Assembly (NCBI RefSeq): GCF_900185015.1
Contig: NZ_FXYD01000003.1
Span: forward strand, 248,001 to 312,000
Reading direction: 5' to 3'
Source of the DNA: Octadecabacter ascidiaceicola
Lineage (GTDB): Bacteria; Pseudomonadota; Alphaproteobacteria; Rhodobacterales; Rhodobacteraceae
Length of the DNA stretch: 64,000 bases
The translations under genes and the position numbers were made by a program. Positions 9,016-18,499 of the stretch are shown here, in pieces. The notes below the pieces were generated by a model. That model made no database searches. It worked only from the letters and a program-made list of their open reading frames with translations, and was not told the origin of the DNA. The stretch's first letter is position 1, and each line of letters opens with the position of its first letter.

Positions 9016-10323
9016 TCAACCGTTGCGCTTGTTCCGCAGCTTGGCGAAGTAATCCACACGCTTCTTGAGATCACGTTCAAACCCGCGATCTACAGGCAGG
9101 TAATAGACACCGCGTTTCATCCCATCGGGGAAGTAGTTGGCACCGCTAAACCCGTCTTCTGCGTCATGGTCATAGGCGTACCCATCACCATACCCGATAT
9201 CCTTCATTAAGGACGTTGGCGCGTTTAGGATATGCTTAGGCGGCGGTTCTGATCCTGTCTGCGTTGCAGCGTTCATCGCCGCTTTGTACGCGACATAGAC
9301 TGCATTAGATTTCGGCGCGAGCGCGAGGTAGGTCAGCGCCTGAGCGAGGGCCAGTTCGCCTTCAGGGCTGCCAAGACGTTCGTAGGTTTGCCACGCCTGC
9401 AGGCAAACGTGTTGCGCCTGCGGGTCGGCCAAACCGATGTCCTCAACAGCCATGCGCGTAATCCGACGTGCGAGGAACCTTGGGTCCTCTCCCCCTTTCA
9501 ACATACGCGCAAACCAATAAAGCGCTGCATCAGGATCGGATCCGCGCACCGACTTATGAAGGGCTGAGATGAGGTTGTAGTGCTCGTCACCGGATTTATC
9601 GTAGCGTGCAGCGCGTTTCATCAAACGGGTCGTCAAGGCGTCTGTGTCGAGCTTGGTGTCCACCTTCCACGCTGCGACTTGTTCGATCAGGTTCAACAGC
9701 GCGCGCCCGTCTCCGTCTGCCATTTCCAACAGGTTCTCACGTGCGGGGCCATCCAATGGCAATTTACGCTCAAGTTCGGCCTCAGCGCGTTGCGCCATAC
9801 GCTCAAGGTCTGCGAGGGACAGGCGTTCAAGAACCAACACCTGCGAGCGGGAAAGGACCGCGGCATTCAACTCAAAGCTCGGGTTTTCGGTAGTTGCGCC
9901 GACAAGCAAGATAGTACCGTCTTCCATATGCGGCAGGAACCCGTCTTGCTGCGCTCTGTTGAAACGGTGGATTTCGTCGACGAACAACAAGGTGCCCTTG
10001 CCGTTCTGGCGGCGCATCTTGGCGGCCTCGAACACTTTGCGAAGCTCAGGAACGCCCGTAAATATCGCGCTGATCTGGATGAAATGCAGATCGGTTTCAT
10101 CCGCCAGCAGCCGCGCGATTGTCGTTTTGCCTACTCCGGGTGGACCCCAGAAGATCAAGGATGACAATGACCCGGAGGCGAGCATCACCCCAAGCGGCGC
10201 CTCTGGCCCAAGGACCTGATCCTGTCCGATGACTTCGCCCAAGTTGCGCGGGCGCAATCGGTCCGCCAATGGGCGGGGCGCTGTGTCGGGCGTTGCCACC
10301 CCAGAGTCGAAAAGATCAGCCAT
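9016..10323 (-). CDS. rarA: Replication-associated recombination protein A
   Basis: This 435-residue AAA+ ATPase of the RarA/MgsA/WRNIP1 family acts at stalled replication forks. Walker A is GPPGVGKTT and Walker B LLFVDEIHRFN, followed by the sensor-1 region and the C-terminal tetramerisation part (VYYLPVDRGFE). The N-terminus PRPLADRLRPRNLGEVIGQ is characteristic. It starts 38 bp downstream of the rplQ terminator and heads the rarA-crcB-rluC-atp12 run. Confidence 0.95.
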   Translation of the reverse strand: MADLFDSGVATPDTAPRPLADRLRPRNLGEVIGQDQVLGPEAPLGVMLASGSLSSLIFWGPPGVGKTTIARLLADETDLHFIQISAIFTGVPELRKVFEAAKMRRQNGKGTLLFVDEIHRFNRAQQDGFLPHMEDGTILLVGATTENPSFELNAAVLSRSQVLVLERLSLADLERMAQRAEAELERKLPLDGPARENLLEMADGDGRALLNLIEQVAAWKVDTKLDTDALTTRLMKRAARYDKSGDEHYNLISALHKSVRGSDPDAALYWFARMLKGGEDPRFLARRITRMAVEDIGLADPQAQHVCLQAWQTYERLGSPEGELALAQALTYLALAPKSNAVYVAYKAAMNAATQTGSEPPPKHILNAPTSLMKDIGYGDGYAYDHDAEDGFSGANYFPDGMKRGVYYLPVDRGFERDLKKRVDYFAKLRNKRNG

Positions 10324-10360
10324 AGGTCAAACTAGTGCGCGGATGCTGATGCCACAATGC

Positions 10361-10388
10361 AAAAGGCCCGCCTGAAACAGACGGGCCT
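10361..10388 (-). terminator. Intrinsic terminator after rplQ
   Basis: A GC-rich stem (AAGGCCCG paired with CGGGCCTT) is followed in the minus-strand transcript by a TTTTGC tail, 22 bp after the rplQ stop. It closes the rpsM-rpsK-rpoA-rplQ block. Confidence 0.85.
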
Positions 10389-10410
10389 TCGCTAATTCAA
10401 TTTGGGTCGC

Positions 10411-10830
10411 TTACGCTTCTGCTGCTTCTTCAGCTGCAACGCGGGCTTTGTCGCCTGCGCCTTTCGCGTCAACGTCACGGTCAACAAATTCGATGATCGC
10501 CATTGGCGCCATGTCACCGTAGCGGAAGCCGGCCTTCATTACGCGCACGTAACCACCTTGGCGGTCTTTATAGCGTGGGCCCAAGATGTCGAACAATTTC
10601 GCGACATACTTGTCTTGCTTAAGTTGTGCGTTTGCCTGACGACGTGCGTGCAGGTCGCCGCGTTTCGCCAATGTGATCATCTTTTCGATGATCGGACGCA
10701 GTTCTTTTGCTTTTGGCAATGTTGTTTTGATTTGCTCATGTTCGATGAGCGAGCCAGCCATGTTAGCCCACAAAGCCTTACGGTGTTCGTGGGTACGGTT
10801 TAGGCGGCGGTAACCTCGTGCGTGACGCAT
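10411..10830 (-). CDS. rplQ: 50S ribosomal protein L17
   Basis: The 139 residues start with the diagnostic [19 protein letters not shown]. The protein is about a dozen residues longer than E. coli L17 because of an Ala/Glu-rich tail. It is the last gene of the alpha operon, 133 bp after rpoA. That spacer contains a 7-bp GC stem at 10933-10952. Confidence 0.97.
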   Translation of the reverse strand: MRHARGYRRLNRTHEHRKALWANMAGSLIEHEQIKTTLPKAKELRPIIEKMITLAKRGDLHARRQANAQLKQDKYVAKLFDILGPRYKDRQGGYVRVMKAGFRYGDMAPMAIIEFVDRDVDAKGAGDKARVAAEEAAEA

Positions 10831-10932
10831 GTGTCTTCTCCAATAATGTGCCCTCTACGGGCTGTTTTGCTTTGTCTGGCACTCGATGCGTGTCGAGTAC
10901 TCTCATTGGGTCATATGACCAGGGTCGTTAGC

Positions 10933-10952
10933 GGGGGGCCATGTAGCCCCCC
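10933..10952. other. GC-rich hairpin between rpoA and rplQ
   Basis: GGGGGGC and GCCCCCC are separated by six bases. No T run follows in the transcript, so this is more likely an mRNA-processing or stability structure than a terminator. Confidence 0.5.
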
Positions 10953-10963
10953 AGCCGTATTCT

Positions 10964-11980
10964 TTAGAAAGAGTCTTCGAATTTCTTCGCAAGATCTTCG
11001 ATGTTGTCTGGTGGCCAGTCCTCAACGTCCATGCCGAGGTGCAGACCCATGCCTGACAGTACTTCTTTGATTTCGTTCAAAGACTTACGGCCAAAGTTCG
11101 GTGTACGCAGCATCTCTGCTTCGGTCTTCTGAATGAGATCGCCGATATAAACTATATTGTCGTTCTTCAGGCAGTTCGCGGAACGAACAGACAGCTCAAG
11201 CTCATCAACCTTCTTCAGCAGAAGTGGGTTGAATTCGAGGCCATCATCGTCGTTCGCAGCTTGTGCGGACTCAGGCTCATCGAAGTTCACGAAGATGGAC
11301 AGTTGGTCCTGCAGGATGCGTGCAGCGAATGCCACAGCGTCGTCCGGCGTGATGGAACCGTCTGTTTCGACCTTCATTGTCAGCTTGTCATAGTCCAGAA
11401 CCTGACCTTCACGAGTCGGCTGAACGTCATATGAGACTTTCTTGACAGGTGAGTAGATCGCGTCGATGGCCATCATGCCGATTGGCGCATCTTCTGGCTT
11501 GTTCTTGTCTGCTGCAACATATCCGTTACCGGTGTTCACAGTCAGTTCCATGTACAAGTCAGCGCCATCGTCGAGGTGACAAATGACGTGGTCTTTGTTC
11601 AGGATTTCGATGCCAGCGGATTCGGAAATATCACCCGCGGTAACAACGCCAGGACCCTTGGCTTGCACTTGCAAACGCTTAGGACCTTCAACTTCCATAC
11701 GGATCGCAACGCCTTTGAGGTTCAGAACAACGTCAGTGACGTCTTCGCGAACACCAGAGATGCTGGAGAATTCGTGCAGCACGTTATCGATCTGAACCGC
11801 AGTGATGGCAGCACCCTGAAGGGAGCTCATCAAAATGCGGCGCAATGCGTTACCGAGTGTCAGACCAAAGCCACGCTCAAGCGGTTCGGCAATCACTGTT
11901 GCCTGACGCGCAGGATCGTTGCCCGGTTTAACTTCCAATTGAGTTGGCTTAATCAACTCAGCCCAGTTCTTGTGGATCAT
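10964..11980 (-). CDS. rpoA: RNA polymerase alpha subunit
   Basis: At 338 residues it has the normal two-domain plan: an N-terminal assembly domain (about 1-230, with [16 protein letters not shown]) and a C-terminal DNA/activator-binding domain (about 250-320, [13 protein letters not shown]...YIGDL). The ATG at 11980 is preceded by GGAGGGA; an in-frame ATG 12 bases upstream lies on top of that ribosome-binding site and was rejected. It follows rpsK after 111 bp, a spacer that holds a nested stem around 12050-12075. Confidence 0.98.
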   Translation of the reverse strand: MIHKNWAELIKPTQLEVKPGNDPARQATVIAEPLERGFGLTLGNALRRILMSSLQGAAITAVQIDNVLHEFSSISGVREDVTDVVLNLKGVAIRMEVEGPKRLQVQAKGPGVVTAGDISESAGIEILNKDHVICHLDDGADLYMELTVNTGNGYVAADKNKPEDAPIGMMAIDAIYSPVKKVSYDVQPTREGQVLDYDKLTMKVETDGSITPDDAVAFAARILQDQLSIFVNFDEPESAQAANDDDGLEFNPLLLKKVDELELSVRSANCLKNDNIVYIGDLIQKTEAEMLRTPNFGRKSLNEIKEVLSGMGLHLGMDVEDWPPDNIEDLAKKFEDSF

Positions 11981-12091
11981 GTGTCCCTCCATTCTTGTCT
12001 GCCCTTCATGTCCAAAAAAGGCAAACGCCCGAGGTTAAAATGACGGATTGGGGCCGCAGACGAACTGCGAACCCCAAGGCGTTAGGATAGT

Positions 12092-12481
12092 TTAGACGCG
12101 GCGACGCTTTGGTGGGCGGCAGCCGTTGTGCGCCATTGGTGTCACGTCACGGATAGATGTGATGTTGAGACCAACAGCCGCCAATGCGCGCAATGCGGAT
12201 TCACGACCGGAACCAGGGCCCTGCACTTCGACTTCCAGCGTCTTAACGCCGTGTTCTTGTGCTTTCTTAGCCGCATCTTCAGCAGCCATCTGTGCTGCGT
12301 AAGGTGTGGACTTACGTGAGCCCTTGAAGCCCATTGTACCAGCAGAGGACCAAGAGATCGCATTGCCCTGTACGTCGGAAATCAGGATTTTTGTGTTGTT
12401 GAAAGAAGAATTCACGTGAGCAACGCCAGCGGCGATGTTCTTGGAGACCTTCTTTTTGGTGCGTTTAGGTTCGCGTGCCAT
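12092..12481 (-). CDS. rpsK: 30S ribosomal protein S11
   Basis: The 129-residue protein has the family core ([34 protein letters not shown]) and the C-terminal [11 protein letters not shown]. It lies on the platform of the 30S subunit, near the mRNA exit. It is 15 bp downstream of rpsM in the alpha operon. Confidence 0.98.
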   Translation of the reverse strand: MAREPKRTKKKVSKNIAAGVAHVNSSFNNTKILISDVQGNAISWSSAGTMGFKGSRKSTPYAAQMAAEDAAKKAQEHGVKTLEVEVQGPGSGRESALRALAAVGLNITSIRDVTPMAHNGCRPPKRRRV

Positions 12482-12496
12482 TGTTAAAGCCCTCCC

Positions 12497-12865
12497 TTAT
12501 TTCTTCTTACCAGCAATGGCCTTTGCAGGGCCTTTGCGAGTACGTGCGTTTGTGGATGTACGCTGACCGCGAACGGGCAGGTTACGGCGGTGACGCAGGC
12601 CACGGTATGAACCAAGGTCCATTGCGCGCTTAACGTTCATCTGAACTTCGCGGCGCAGGTCGCCTTCTACGGTGTAGTTTGCGTCGATGTGCTCGCGGAT
12701 GGCGAGAATTTCGGCGTCGGACAGTTCGTTAACACGACGTGTGAGGTCAATGTTAACCGCTTCGCAAATAGCTTTTGCGGAGGTGTTACCGATTCCGGTG
12801 ATGTAGGTTAAGGCAATAACAGCCCGCTTTGCAGTCGGGATGTTTACGCCGGCAATACGTGCCAC
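12497..12865 (-). CDS. rpsM: 30S ribosomal protein S13
   Basis: The family starts at [10 protein letters not shown], so the GTG at 12865 is chosen, giving 122 residues; AAAAGGA lies eight bases before it. In-frame starts upstream would add about 17 residues with no counterpart in S13. The body has LTYITGIG and the head-contact region LPVRGQRT followed by a basic tail. First gene of the alpha block, with its own promoter about 150 bp upstream. Confidence 0.96.
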   Translation of the reverse strand: MARIAGVNIPTAKRAVIALTYITGIGNTSAKAICEAVNIDLTRRVNELSDAEILAIREHIDANYTVEGDLRREVQMNVKRAMDLGSYRGLRHRRNLPVRGQRTSTNARTRKGPAKAIAGKKK

Positions 12866-12987
12866 GTGTGCAATTCCTTTTCGTTGCGGGTCCGTCATTC
12901 CAGACCCTTTTTTCACAACGTAAGGCCGGAGCGTATTGCTGCCGACCTTAAGTCATATCGAGGTGTTTGGTGCGAGAGCGACTCACA

Positions 12988-13007
12988 CCGATCCCTATTG
13001 GGAACGG
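12988..13007 (-). other. Hairpin at the predicted 5' end of the rpsM transcript
   Basis: CCG-N-TCCC and GGGA-N-CGG form a seven-pair stem with one internal mismatch and a four-base loop. It begins at about +1 of the promoter at 13011-13039. Function is inferred: a 5'-terminal stem could protect the messenger or modulate initiation. Confidence 0.45.
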
Positions 13008-13010
13008 CGC

Positions 13011-13039
13011 TGTTTAGGAGGGATTGAGGAGTGGGTCAA
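13011..13039 (-). promoter_or_regulatory. Predicted sigma-70-type promoter for rpsM-rpsK-rpoA-rplQ
   Basis: On the minus strand TTGACC and TAAACA are separated by exactly 17 bp, with a C/T-rich tract just before the -10. The -10 lacks the final T, as in many alphaproteobacterial promoters. Start site expected near 13004. Confidence 0.65.
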
Positions 13040-13073
13040 GAGGGGCAAGAAACTTGTGCAAAACTTAGAGCCT

Positions 13074-13394
13074 TTAGCGCCCTGATGTCGATCCAAAAGA
13101 CTTCAAGATTGCAATGGTCACTCCGATCAAGAAGCCCATCGATAAAGCAAACACCAAATCCTCAACTGTTCGGGCGAACTCGATGCTCGGTGCAAATTCA
13201 CCCAGCCTATTAACAAGCAGTGTAACGCTTGGAATTAGGATCGTGCTCGCACCCACAAAAATGCCAATTCGTGTTGACCAGCTATTGCGATTCTGCAGCA
13301 CACTATTCGACAGCTTGTAGGATGAGAAGACGCCCACAAATAGCGTCAAAGCTAAACTAGCCCAATACACCAGCAATCTCAGCCGCGACTTCAT
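13074..13394 (-). CDS. Small hydrophobic protein, unknown
   Basis: The reading frame gives 106 residues with three hydrophobic segments (about 8-25, 44-61 and 82-99), suggesting an inner-membrane protein. It overlaps the end of adk by 38 bp; a GTG nine codons in would shorten the overlap. No family is recognised. It fills the spacer between adk and the rpsM promoter, whose -35 lies 34 bp past its stop. The overlap makes it less certain, but the segment pattern is not what an antisense shadow would give. Confidence 0.45.
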   Translation of the reverse strand: MKSRLRLLVYWASLALTLFVGVFSSYKLSNSVLQNRNSWSTRIGIFVGASTILIPSVTLLVNRLGEFAPSIEFARTVEDLVFALSMGFLIGVTIAILKSFGSTSGR

Positions 13395-13938
13395 CCATCG
13401 TGCCTAGACCATCGACGCTGCTCAAATCACCCTTGGCGTGGTAGTAACCGATCAGTGGCGAGGTCTGCTTGTAGTAGGCCATGAGGCGAACTTTCAGGCT
13501 TTCTTCGTTATCGTCTGCGCGGGCTTCACCACCTGCCGCAACAGCATCGGCGGCGCGGCCAAGGATACGCTCAACAAGAACCTCGTCATTGACGGCCAGC
13601 TCGATCACATGATCCAGTTTCTGACCAAGTTCGGCCATGAGGGCACCCAATGCATCGGCCTGTGCCAACGTGCGCGGGAAACCGTCAAAGATAAAGCCAC
13701 CGTGGTCACCGCCCGCTTCGAGCTGTTCGCGGATCAAACCGATGACGATCTCATCAGTAACCAATTCTCCTCGGTCCATAACACCGGCAACCATGTTGCC
13801 CATTTCAGTGCCGGAAGTCCGTGCTGCACGCAGCATGTCACCAGTGGAAAGCTGCACCATGTTACGCTCATCAACGAGCTTTTGTGCTTGTGTGCCTTTA
13901 CCGGCACCTGGTGGTCCAAGAAGAATAATATTGATCAT
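13357..13938 (-). CDS. adk: Adenylate kinase, short form
   Basis: It converts ATP plus AMP to two ADP. The P-loop [10 protein letters not shown] is at about residues 7-16, the AMP-binding TGDMLRAA and DGFPRTLAQ motifs follow, and [11 protein letters not shown] closes the site. At 193 residues it lacks the long LID domain found in E. coli-type enzymes. It overlaps secY by four bases, so secY and adk are coupled. Confidence 0.95.
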   Translation of the reverse strand: MINIILLGPPGAGKGTQAQKLVDERNMVQLSTGDMLRAARTSGTEMGNMVAGVMDRGELVTDEIVIGLIREQLEAGGDHGGFIFDGFPRTLAQADALGALMAELGQKLDHVIELAVNDEVLVERILGRAADAVAAGGEARADDNEESLKVRLMAYYKQTSPLIGYYHAKGDLSSVDGLGTMDEVAAEIAGVLG

Positions 13939-15293
13939 TTGCGCTGCGGACTCCGCTTCTTGCCGCCGCGCTTACCGCGCAGCTGGGATTTTTCGATGAG
14001 GCCTTCGTACTGGTGTGCCAGCAGATGGCTTTGGATCTGTTGGATTGTGTCCATGCCGACACTCACAATAATCAGCACTGAGGTGCCACCAAAGTAGAAC
14101 GGGATGGAAAACTGGCTGCGCAGGATTTCAGGCAGCAAGCATACGAGCGCAAGGTAGGCAGACCCCAGAACCAAGATACGTGTCACAACGTAATCGAGAT
14201 ATTCCTGAGTGCGCTTACCAGGGCGAATACCGGGAACGAAACCGTTCTGGTTTTTCAGGTTGTCGGCAACTTCGTCCGTCTTGAACGCAACTTCACGGGT
14301 GTAGAAGAACGTGAAGAATACGATCATCGCCGTGAAGAACACGAAGTACAGCGGCTGACCGGGGCCAAAATACGCAAGGATCGTGGACATGATCGGGCCA
14401 GACGCCTCGCCGCCGGAGAATGTGGATAGCGTCGTTGGCAACAGCAGCAACGCGGATGCGAAAATCGCTGGAATAACACCGGCTGGGTTAACCTTGATCG
14501 GCAGGTGAGAAGACCCACCATCAAACACCTTCATACCGACCTGACGGCGCGGGTACTGAATGTGGATTTTACGCAGTGAACGTTCCATGAAGACCACGAA
14601 CGCAAGGATCGCGATGACCATCGCAAACACCCCGAGGATCAGACCCCAGTTGTTGGTTTCCTGACCTTGGGCAAGGAAGCCCGCCAGTGCGGCTGGAACT
14701 TCAGCGATAATGCCGACGAAGATGATCAACGAAATACCGTTACCGATGCCGCGTGCGGTGATCTGCTCACCCAGCCACATCAGGAACATTGTGCCACCAA
14801 CAAGCGTAATCACACAGGCGACTTGGAAATAAAGGCCCGGATCAGTGACAAGCCCGCCTGCTTCCAACGATTTCGCCATGCCGAATGCTTGGAACGTTGC
14901 GAGCACCACGGTGCCGTAACGAGTGTACTGGTTCAACTTCTTGCGGCCCTGTTCGCCCTCTTTCTTGAGGTTCTTCAGCGGCTCCCACATCGCGCCAAGC
15001 AGCTGCACGATAATAGACGCAGAGATGTAAGGCATGATGCCGAGTGCGAAAATGCCCATTCGGGACAATGCACCCCCCGTAAACATCGACAGGATGCCAC
15101 CGATACCAGCAGCGGCGTCATCCATGAACGCACGCAATTGGTCAGCGTCGATGCCCGGAACCGGAATATACGTCCCGATGCGGTAAACAATAAGGAGACC
15201 AAGCGTGAAAAAGATGCGCTGGCGCAATTCTTTGGCTTGGCCAAAGGCGCTCCAGCTTGTGTTCGCGGCCATTTGCTCTGCTGCTGATGCCAT
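13935..15293 (-). CDS. secY: Protein translocase subunit SecY
   Basis: This 452-residue protein is the channel of the Sec machinery, with ten predicted membrane segments. Recognisable stretches are [21 protein letters not shown] at the first segment, [11 protein letters not shown] and the cytoplasmic loop [14 protein letters not shown]. It partners SecE, encoded here at 58283-58477. It follows rplO after 135 bp, a spacer that holds a terminator-like hairpin. Confidence 0.97.
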   Translation of the reverse strand: MASAAEQMAANTSWSAFGQAKELRQRIFFTLGLLIVYRIGTYIPVPGIDADQLRAFMDDAAAGIGGILSMFTGGALSRMGIFALGIMPYISASIIVQLLGAMWEPLKNLKKEGEQGRKKLNQYTRYGTVVLATFQAFGMAKSLEAGGLVTDPGLYFQVACVITLVGGTMFLMWLGEQITARGIGNGISLIIFVGIIAEVPAALAGFLAQGQETNNWGLILGVFAMVIAILAFVVFMERSLRKIHIQYPRRQVGMKVFDGGSSHLPIKVNPAGVIPAIFASALLLLPTTLSTFSGGEASGPIMSTILAYFGPGQPLYFVFFTAMIVFFTFFYTREVAFKTDEVADNLKNQNGFVPGIRPGKRTQEYLDYVVTRILVLGSAYLALVCLLPEILRSQFSIPFYFGGTSVLIIVSVGMDTIQQIQSHLLAHQYEGLIEKSQLRGKRGGKKRSPQRK

Positions 15294-15348
15294 TGAGTCG
15301 GTGCCTATCTATACAGGTGAACCACGTGGGCTCGATCTAATTATGAAA

Positions 15349-15381
15349 ACGCCGCCAGCGAGGGTGACCAAGCGGCGGCGT
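15349..15381 (-). terminator. Terminator-like hairpin between rplO and secY
   Basis: ACGCCGCC and GGCGGCGT form an eight-pair stem followed in the minus-strand transcript by TTTTCAT. A partial terminator here would lower secY-adk expression relative to rplO, or it could be an attenuator; which is unknown. Confidence 0.6.
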
Positions 15382-15428
15382 CTAAGTCGATTAACGATGT
15401 AGTGGGCGTTGCCGCCCCTCACAAGGTG

Positions 15429-15902
15429 TTATTCTGTCGCTGCCGCAGCTGTGACTGTCAGTTTACCGCCAGCTTTTTCGACTGCAGCAACCGCACCAGC
15501 TGATGCGCCAGTAACTTCGATGCTTACTTTCGCAGTGATATCGCCCTTTGCGAGAACGCGAATGCCGTCGAGCTTACGACGAACAAGACCGGACTCAACA
15601 AGTGAATCTTCGGTGATTGCTTTACCGTCGAGTTTCTTTTCATCGATGAACTTTTGGATCAGGCCAAGGTTGATAACTGCAAATTTCTTGCGGTTCGGCT
15701 TGTTGAAGCCGCGCTTTGGCAGGCGTTGGTACAATGGCATTTGACCACCTTCGTAGCCGCCAATAGCAACACCGGAACGGGATTTTTGACCTTTGATACC
15801 GCGGCCACCCATTTTACCGGTGCCGGAACCCGGGCCACGACCAACGCGCTTGCGTGGTTTCGTTGCACCTGGATTGTCGTGAAGTTCGTTTAGCTTAACC
15901 AT
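15429..15902 (-). CDS. rplO: 50S ribosomal protein L15
   Basis: The 157 residues carry the family N-terminus ([24 protein letters not shown]) and the KSRSG and GFEGGQMPL-like regions; the binding region is Gly/Lys rich. It heads the rplO-secY-adk block, separated from rpmD by 3.6 kb of unrelated genes, and has its own promoter 94 bp upstream. Confidence 0.97.
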   Translation of the reverse strand: MVKLNELHDNPGATKPRKRVGRGPGSGTGKMGGRGIKGQKSRSGVAIGGYEGGQMPLYQRLPKRGFNKPNRKKFAVINLGLIQKFIDEKKLDGKAITEDSLVESGLVRRKLDGIRVLAKGDITAKVSIEVTGASAGAVAAVEKAGGKLTVTAAAATE

Positions 15903-15969
15903 GTCGCTGTCTCCTTGCCGGAAGACCTATCCCAGCGACGGAACAGGCACGCGGCGTTAAAATGAATCA

Positions 15970-15989
15970 GTGGTCACACATGTGGCCAC
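15970..15989 (-). other. Hairpin at the predicted start of the rplO transcript
   Basis: A near-perfect 20-base inverted repeat (GTGGTCACACATGTGGCCAC on the plus strand, one mismatched pair) begins at the position expected for +1 of the promoter at 15996-16024. It may be an RNA stem or a DNA operator. Confidence 0.5.
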
Positions 15990-15995
15990 CACCGG

Positions 15996-16024
15996 CATAT
16001 AGACGCGCAGGGTTTTCCGGTCAA
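15996..16024 (-). promoter_or_regulatory. Predicted promoter for rplO-secY-adk
   Basis: TTGACC and TATATG on the minus strand with a 17-bp spacer; start site expected near 15989. It lies between rplO and the divergent acyltransferase gene, so the split-off half of the spc operon does not depend on read-through from rpmD. Confidence 0.75.
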
Positions 16025-16103
16025 GCATTGCCGCCCAGAAACCAACTGGCAAAGGGGTATGTTCTCTGACACAGTGCATCCATTCTTTTCTTAGTTTCCG
16101 TTC

Positions 16104-17216
16104 GTGACGTTCTTGATGCCCTTTAACAAATCCCAAGATCCCGCGATCCCCACCTATTTCGGGTGGATTGACGCATTGCGTGGCCTTGCCGCGATTTGTA
16201 TCGCCGTTTTCCACTACACACGTTTCTACATGCCGAGTGCTGATGTTCCGGTCATTCCTGTCGCGGTTGAGGACGTTCCTTACACGGCATTCCTTTGGCC
16301 GGTCTATCTGTACGGAGAAGAGGCGGTTCGGCTGTTCTGGGTTATTTCTGGGTTCGTGTTCGCCCATGTCTATTGGTCACGGAACACCGATTTCAGGCAG
16401 TTTGCCGTGGCGCGATTTGCACGGCTGTATCCGCTGCATTTCGTGACCCTGATAATTGTCGCAGCCCTTCAAATCATCAGCCTAACGGGCACTGGGCATT
16501 GGCAAATTGTGGGTAACAACGATCTGAAACACTTCTTTCTTCAGGTTTTCATGTTGGACACCAGTTTGAGCCTATCGGACGGCAATAGCTTCAACGCCCC
16601 GATCTGGTCCGTATCTGCCGAAGTTTTCGTCTATATCCTGTTTTTCGCTACGCTACCGCTAACGAAACGCAATCCAGTAATAATGAGCCTACTGTTATCT
16701 GCAATTGCCTACGCAGCCCTAACAGTTCGCCCCGATGCGTTTATTATCGGGCAGTGGGTGTTTGTGTGTACGGTCTTCTTTTTTGCGGGCTCCGCATGTT
16801 TTGCTGCCTTTCGTGCATTCGGTGGGCGATCATCAAGGGTCGGACTTCTCTTAGCGGGACTTCTTGTCCTCGGATGGCTGGGATTTGAAAACCAGCAGCA
16901 CAATGTCTTGCTAATTACGATTTGTTGCAGTGTGGTTCTGGCAATGGCTTTGCTAGAAAGCCACTTTACAAAGACCGCCAACGTCATGCGGTTTCTGGGC
17001 GACATTAGCTATAGTCTCTACCTGGTTCACATACCGATCCAGATATTTGTGTTGCTTGTCGCGGACATGGTATTTGATGGGGATCGCAGTTTTGCAGCGA
17101 CCTATTGGGCGCTGCCCGTGTTTTTGGCTGCCAGTATTGGCACGGCGTATCTAACGAACCGATATTTTGAAAAGCCCGCAGCGCGATGGCTTCGACGCCG
17201 GTTCGCTAAGCGTTAA
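16104..17216 (+). CDS. Acyltransferase family 3 membrane protein
   Basis: This 370-residue protein with about ten hydrophobic segments begins with the family motif GWIDALRGLAAICIAVFHYTRF, whose His is proposed as catalytic, and ends with GDISYSLYLVHIPIQ. Members transfer acetyl or other acyl groups to surface sugars (OatA/NodX-like). The substrate is unknown. The start may be the GTG at 16104 or the ATG at 16116. It is one of few plus-strand genes here, convergent with ilvA (stops overlap by four bases). Confidence 0.85.
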   Translation: MTFLMPFNKSQDPAIPTYFGWIDALRGLAAICIAVFHYTRFYMPSADVPVIPVAVEDVPYTAFLWPVYLYGEEAVRLFWVISGFVFAHVYWSRNTDFRQFAVARFARLYPLHFVTLIIVAALQIISLTGTGHWQIVGNNDLKHFFLQVFMLDTSLSLSDGNSFNAPIWSVSAEVFVYILFFATLPLTKRNPVIMSLLLSAIAYAALTVRPDAFIIGQWVFVCTVFFFAGSACFAAFRAFGGRSSRVGLLLAGLLVLGWLGFENQQHNVLLITICCSVVLAMALLESHFTKTANVMRFLGDISYSLYLVHIPIQIFVLLVADMVFDGDRSFAATYWALPVFLAASIGTAYLTNRYFEKPAARWLRRRFAKR

Positions 17217-18442
17217 ACCCCACTGTCCGTCCTCACGTTGAAACCCTGCCCGCGTAAAGTTCCTACGATCGCCTCAATGTGGCCAATGTCACGCGCTTCG
17301 ATAACCACGTCCAACTCCGCCTGTTTCAGCGATACGGATTGCATCATGCGCTGGTGAATGACTTCGACAACGTTGGCACCCGTTTCCCCGATAATACGCG
17401 AAATGTCCGCGAGCTGCCCCGGAGTATCATCGATTTCGAATGTCAGCCGCGTAATGCGGCCATCACGAACCAACCCGCGCAGGATGAGCGTGGACAGCAA
17501 GCGGCTGTCGATGTTGCCGCCACAAATCACGAGGCCAATTTTTTTACCCTCATAGGGCGCAATATTCTTCTTTATCACGGCCAGGCCCGCGCCTGGCGCG
17601 CCCTCGGCAACCAACTTCTCAGCGGACAGCAGATCAAACACTGCATCTTCGATTTCTGCTTCCCCGGCGACGTCGACGCGATCTACCAACGTCTTAATGA
17701 TGTCTACGTTGGTTACCGAAGGGGCTTTTACGGCGATGCCTTCGGCGAGTGTGGCGCCGGCGAAGTTAGTACCTGCCCCGTCGAACTGCGCTTTAACGGC
17801 GTCAAAAATCTCAGCCTGTGCGCCGATGATCTGAACGTCCGGCTTCACGGACTTCGCAGCAACAGCCATCCCCGCGATCAGCCCACCACCGCCAACAGGA
17901 ACGACGATGACATCAAGGTCAGGCATGTCCTCTAACATTTCGAGGGCAACAGTTCCCTGCCCAGCCGCCACCACCGGATCATCGAACGGGTGAATGAACG
18001 TCAGCCCATCCTTTTCCGCTAGATCGAGCGTGAATTGCACCGAATCGTCAAACCCCCTGCCATGTTGGATGACAGCCGCGCCGAAATCTTCGGTGCGTTT
18101 GACTTTGTTGAACGGCGTGCCCTCGGGCATGACAATGGTGCTGGCAATACCAAGACGCGTTGCGTGATAGGCCACCCCTTGCGCGTGGTTACCCGCACTA
18201 CAGGCGATGACGCCAGCCTGTTTTTGCGCATCGGTCAGGGTCAACAATTTCGCCAACGCGCCACGTGCTTTGAACGCATTGGTGTGCTGCAGGTTCTCTA
18301 GCTTGAGATAGAGGTCGATCCCGAGCTGCATCGACAAACGGGTTGCGTGGATAGTCGGCGTGCGAATGGTCGCATCACGGATCGCGCTATAGGTTTGCTG
18401 GATCAGCTCAGGGGTCAGGGTCACACGGGCCATTGGGCGCAT
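17213..18442 (-). CDS. ilvA: Threonine ammonia-lyase with ACT domain
   Basis: It deaminates threonine to 2-oxobutyrate, the first step toward isoleucine. The PLP-lysine motif KLENLQHTNAFKARGA lies near residue 53, SAGNHAQGVA follows, and a Gly-rich phosphate loop VGGGGLIAG is at about 180. The C-terminal part (about 330-409, RLTFEIDDTPGQLADISRIIGETGANV) is an ACT domain. At 409 residues it resembles the single-ACT group; a serine/threonine catabolic role is possible. Downstream of ppk2 on the same strand. Confidence 0.92.
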   Translation of the reverse strand: MRPMARVTLTPELIQQTYSAIRDATIRTPTIHATRLSMQLGIDLYLKLENLQHTNAFKARGALAKLLTLTDAQKQAGVIACSAGNHAQGVAYHATRLGIASTIVMPEGTPFNKVKRTEDFGAAVIQHGRGFDDSVQFTLDLAEKDGLTFIHPFDDPVVAAGQGTVALEMLEDMPDLDVIVVPVGGGGLIAGMAVAAKSVKPDVQIIGAQAEIFDAVKAQFDGAGTNFAGATLAEGIAVKAPSVTNVDIIKTLVDRVDVAGEAEIEDAVFDLLSAEKLVAEGAPGAGLAVIKKNIAPYEGKKIGLVICGGNIDSRLLSTLILRGLVRDGRITRLTFEIDDTPGQLADISRIIGETGANVVEVIHQRMMQSVSLKQAELDVVIEARDIGHIEAIVGTLRGQGFNVRTDSGV

Positions 18443-18499
18443 CCTTTCGCGAAACGGTCCGTGGACTTTCGGTCGTCACCCTGCCCCTGTCAACGCGCG

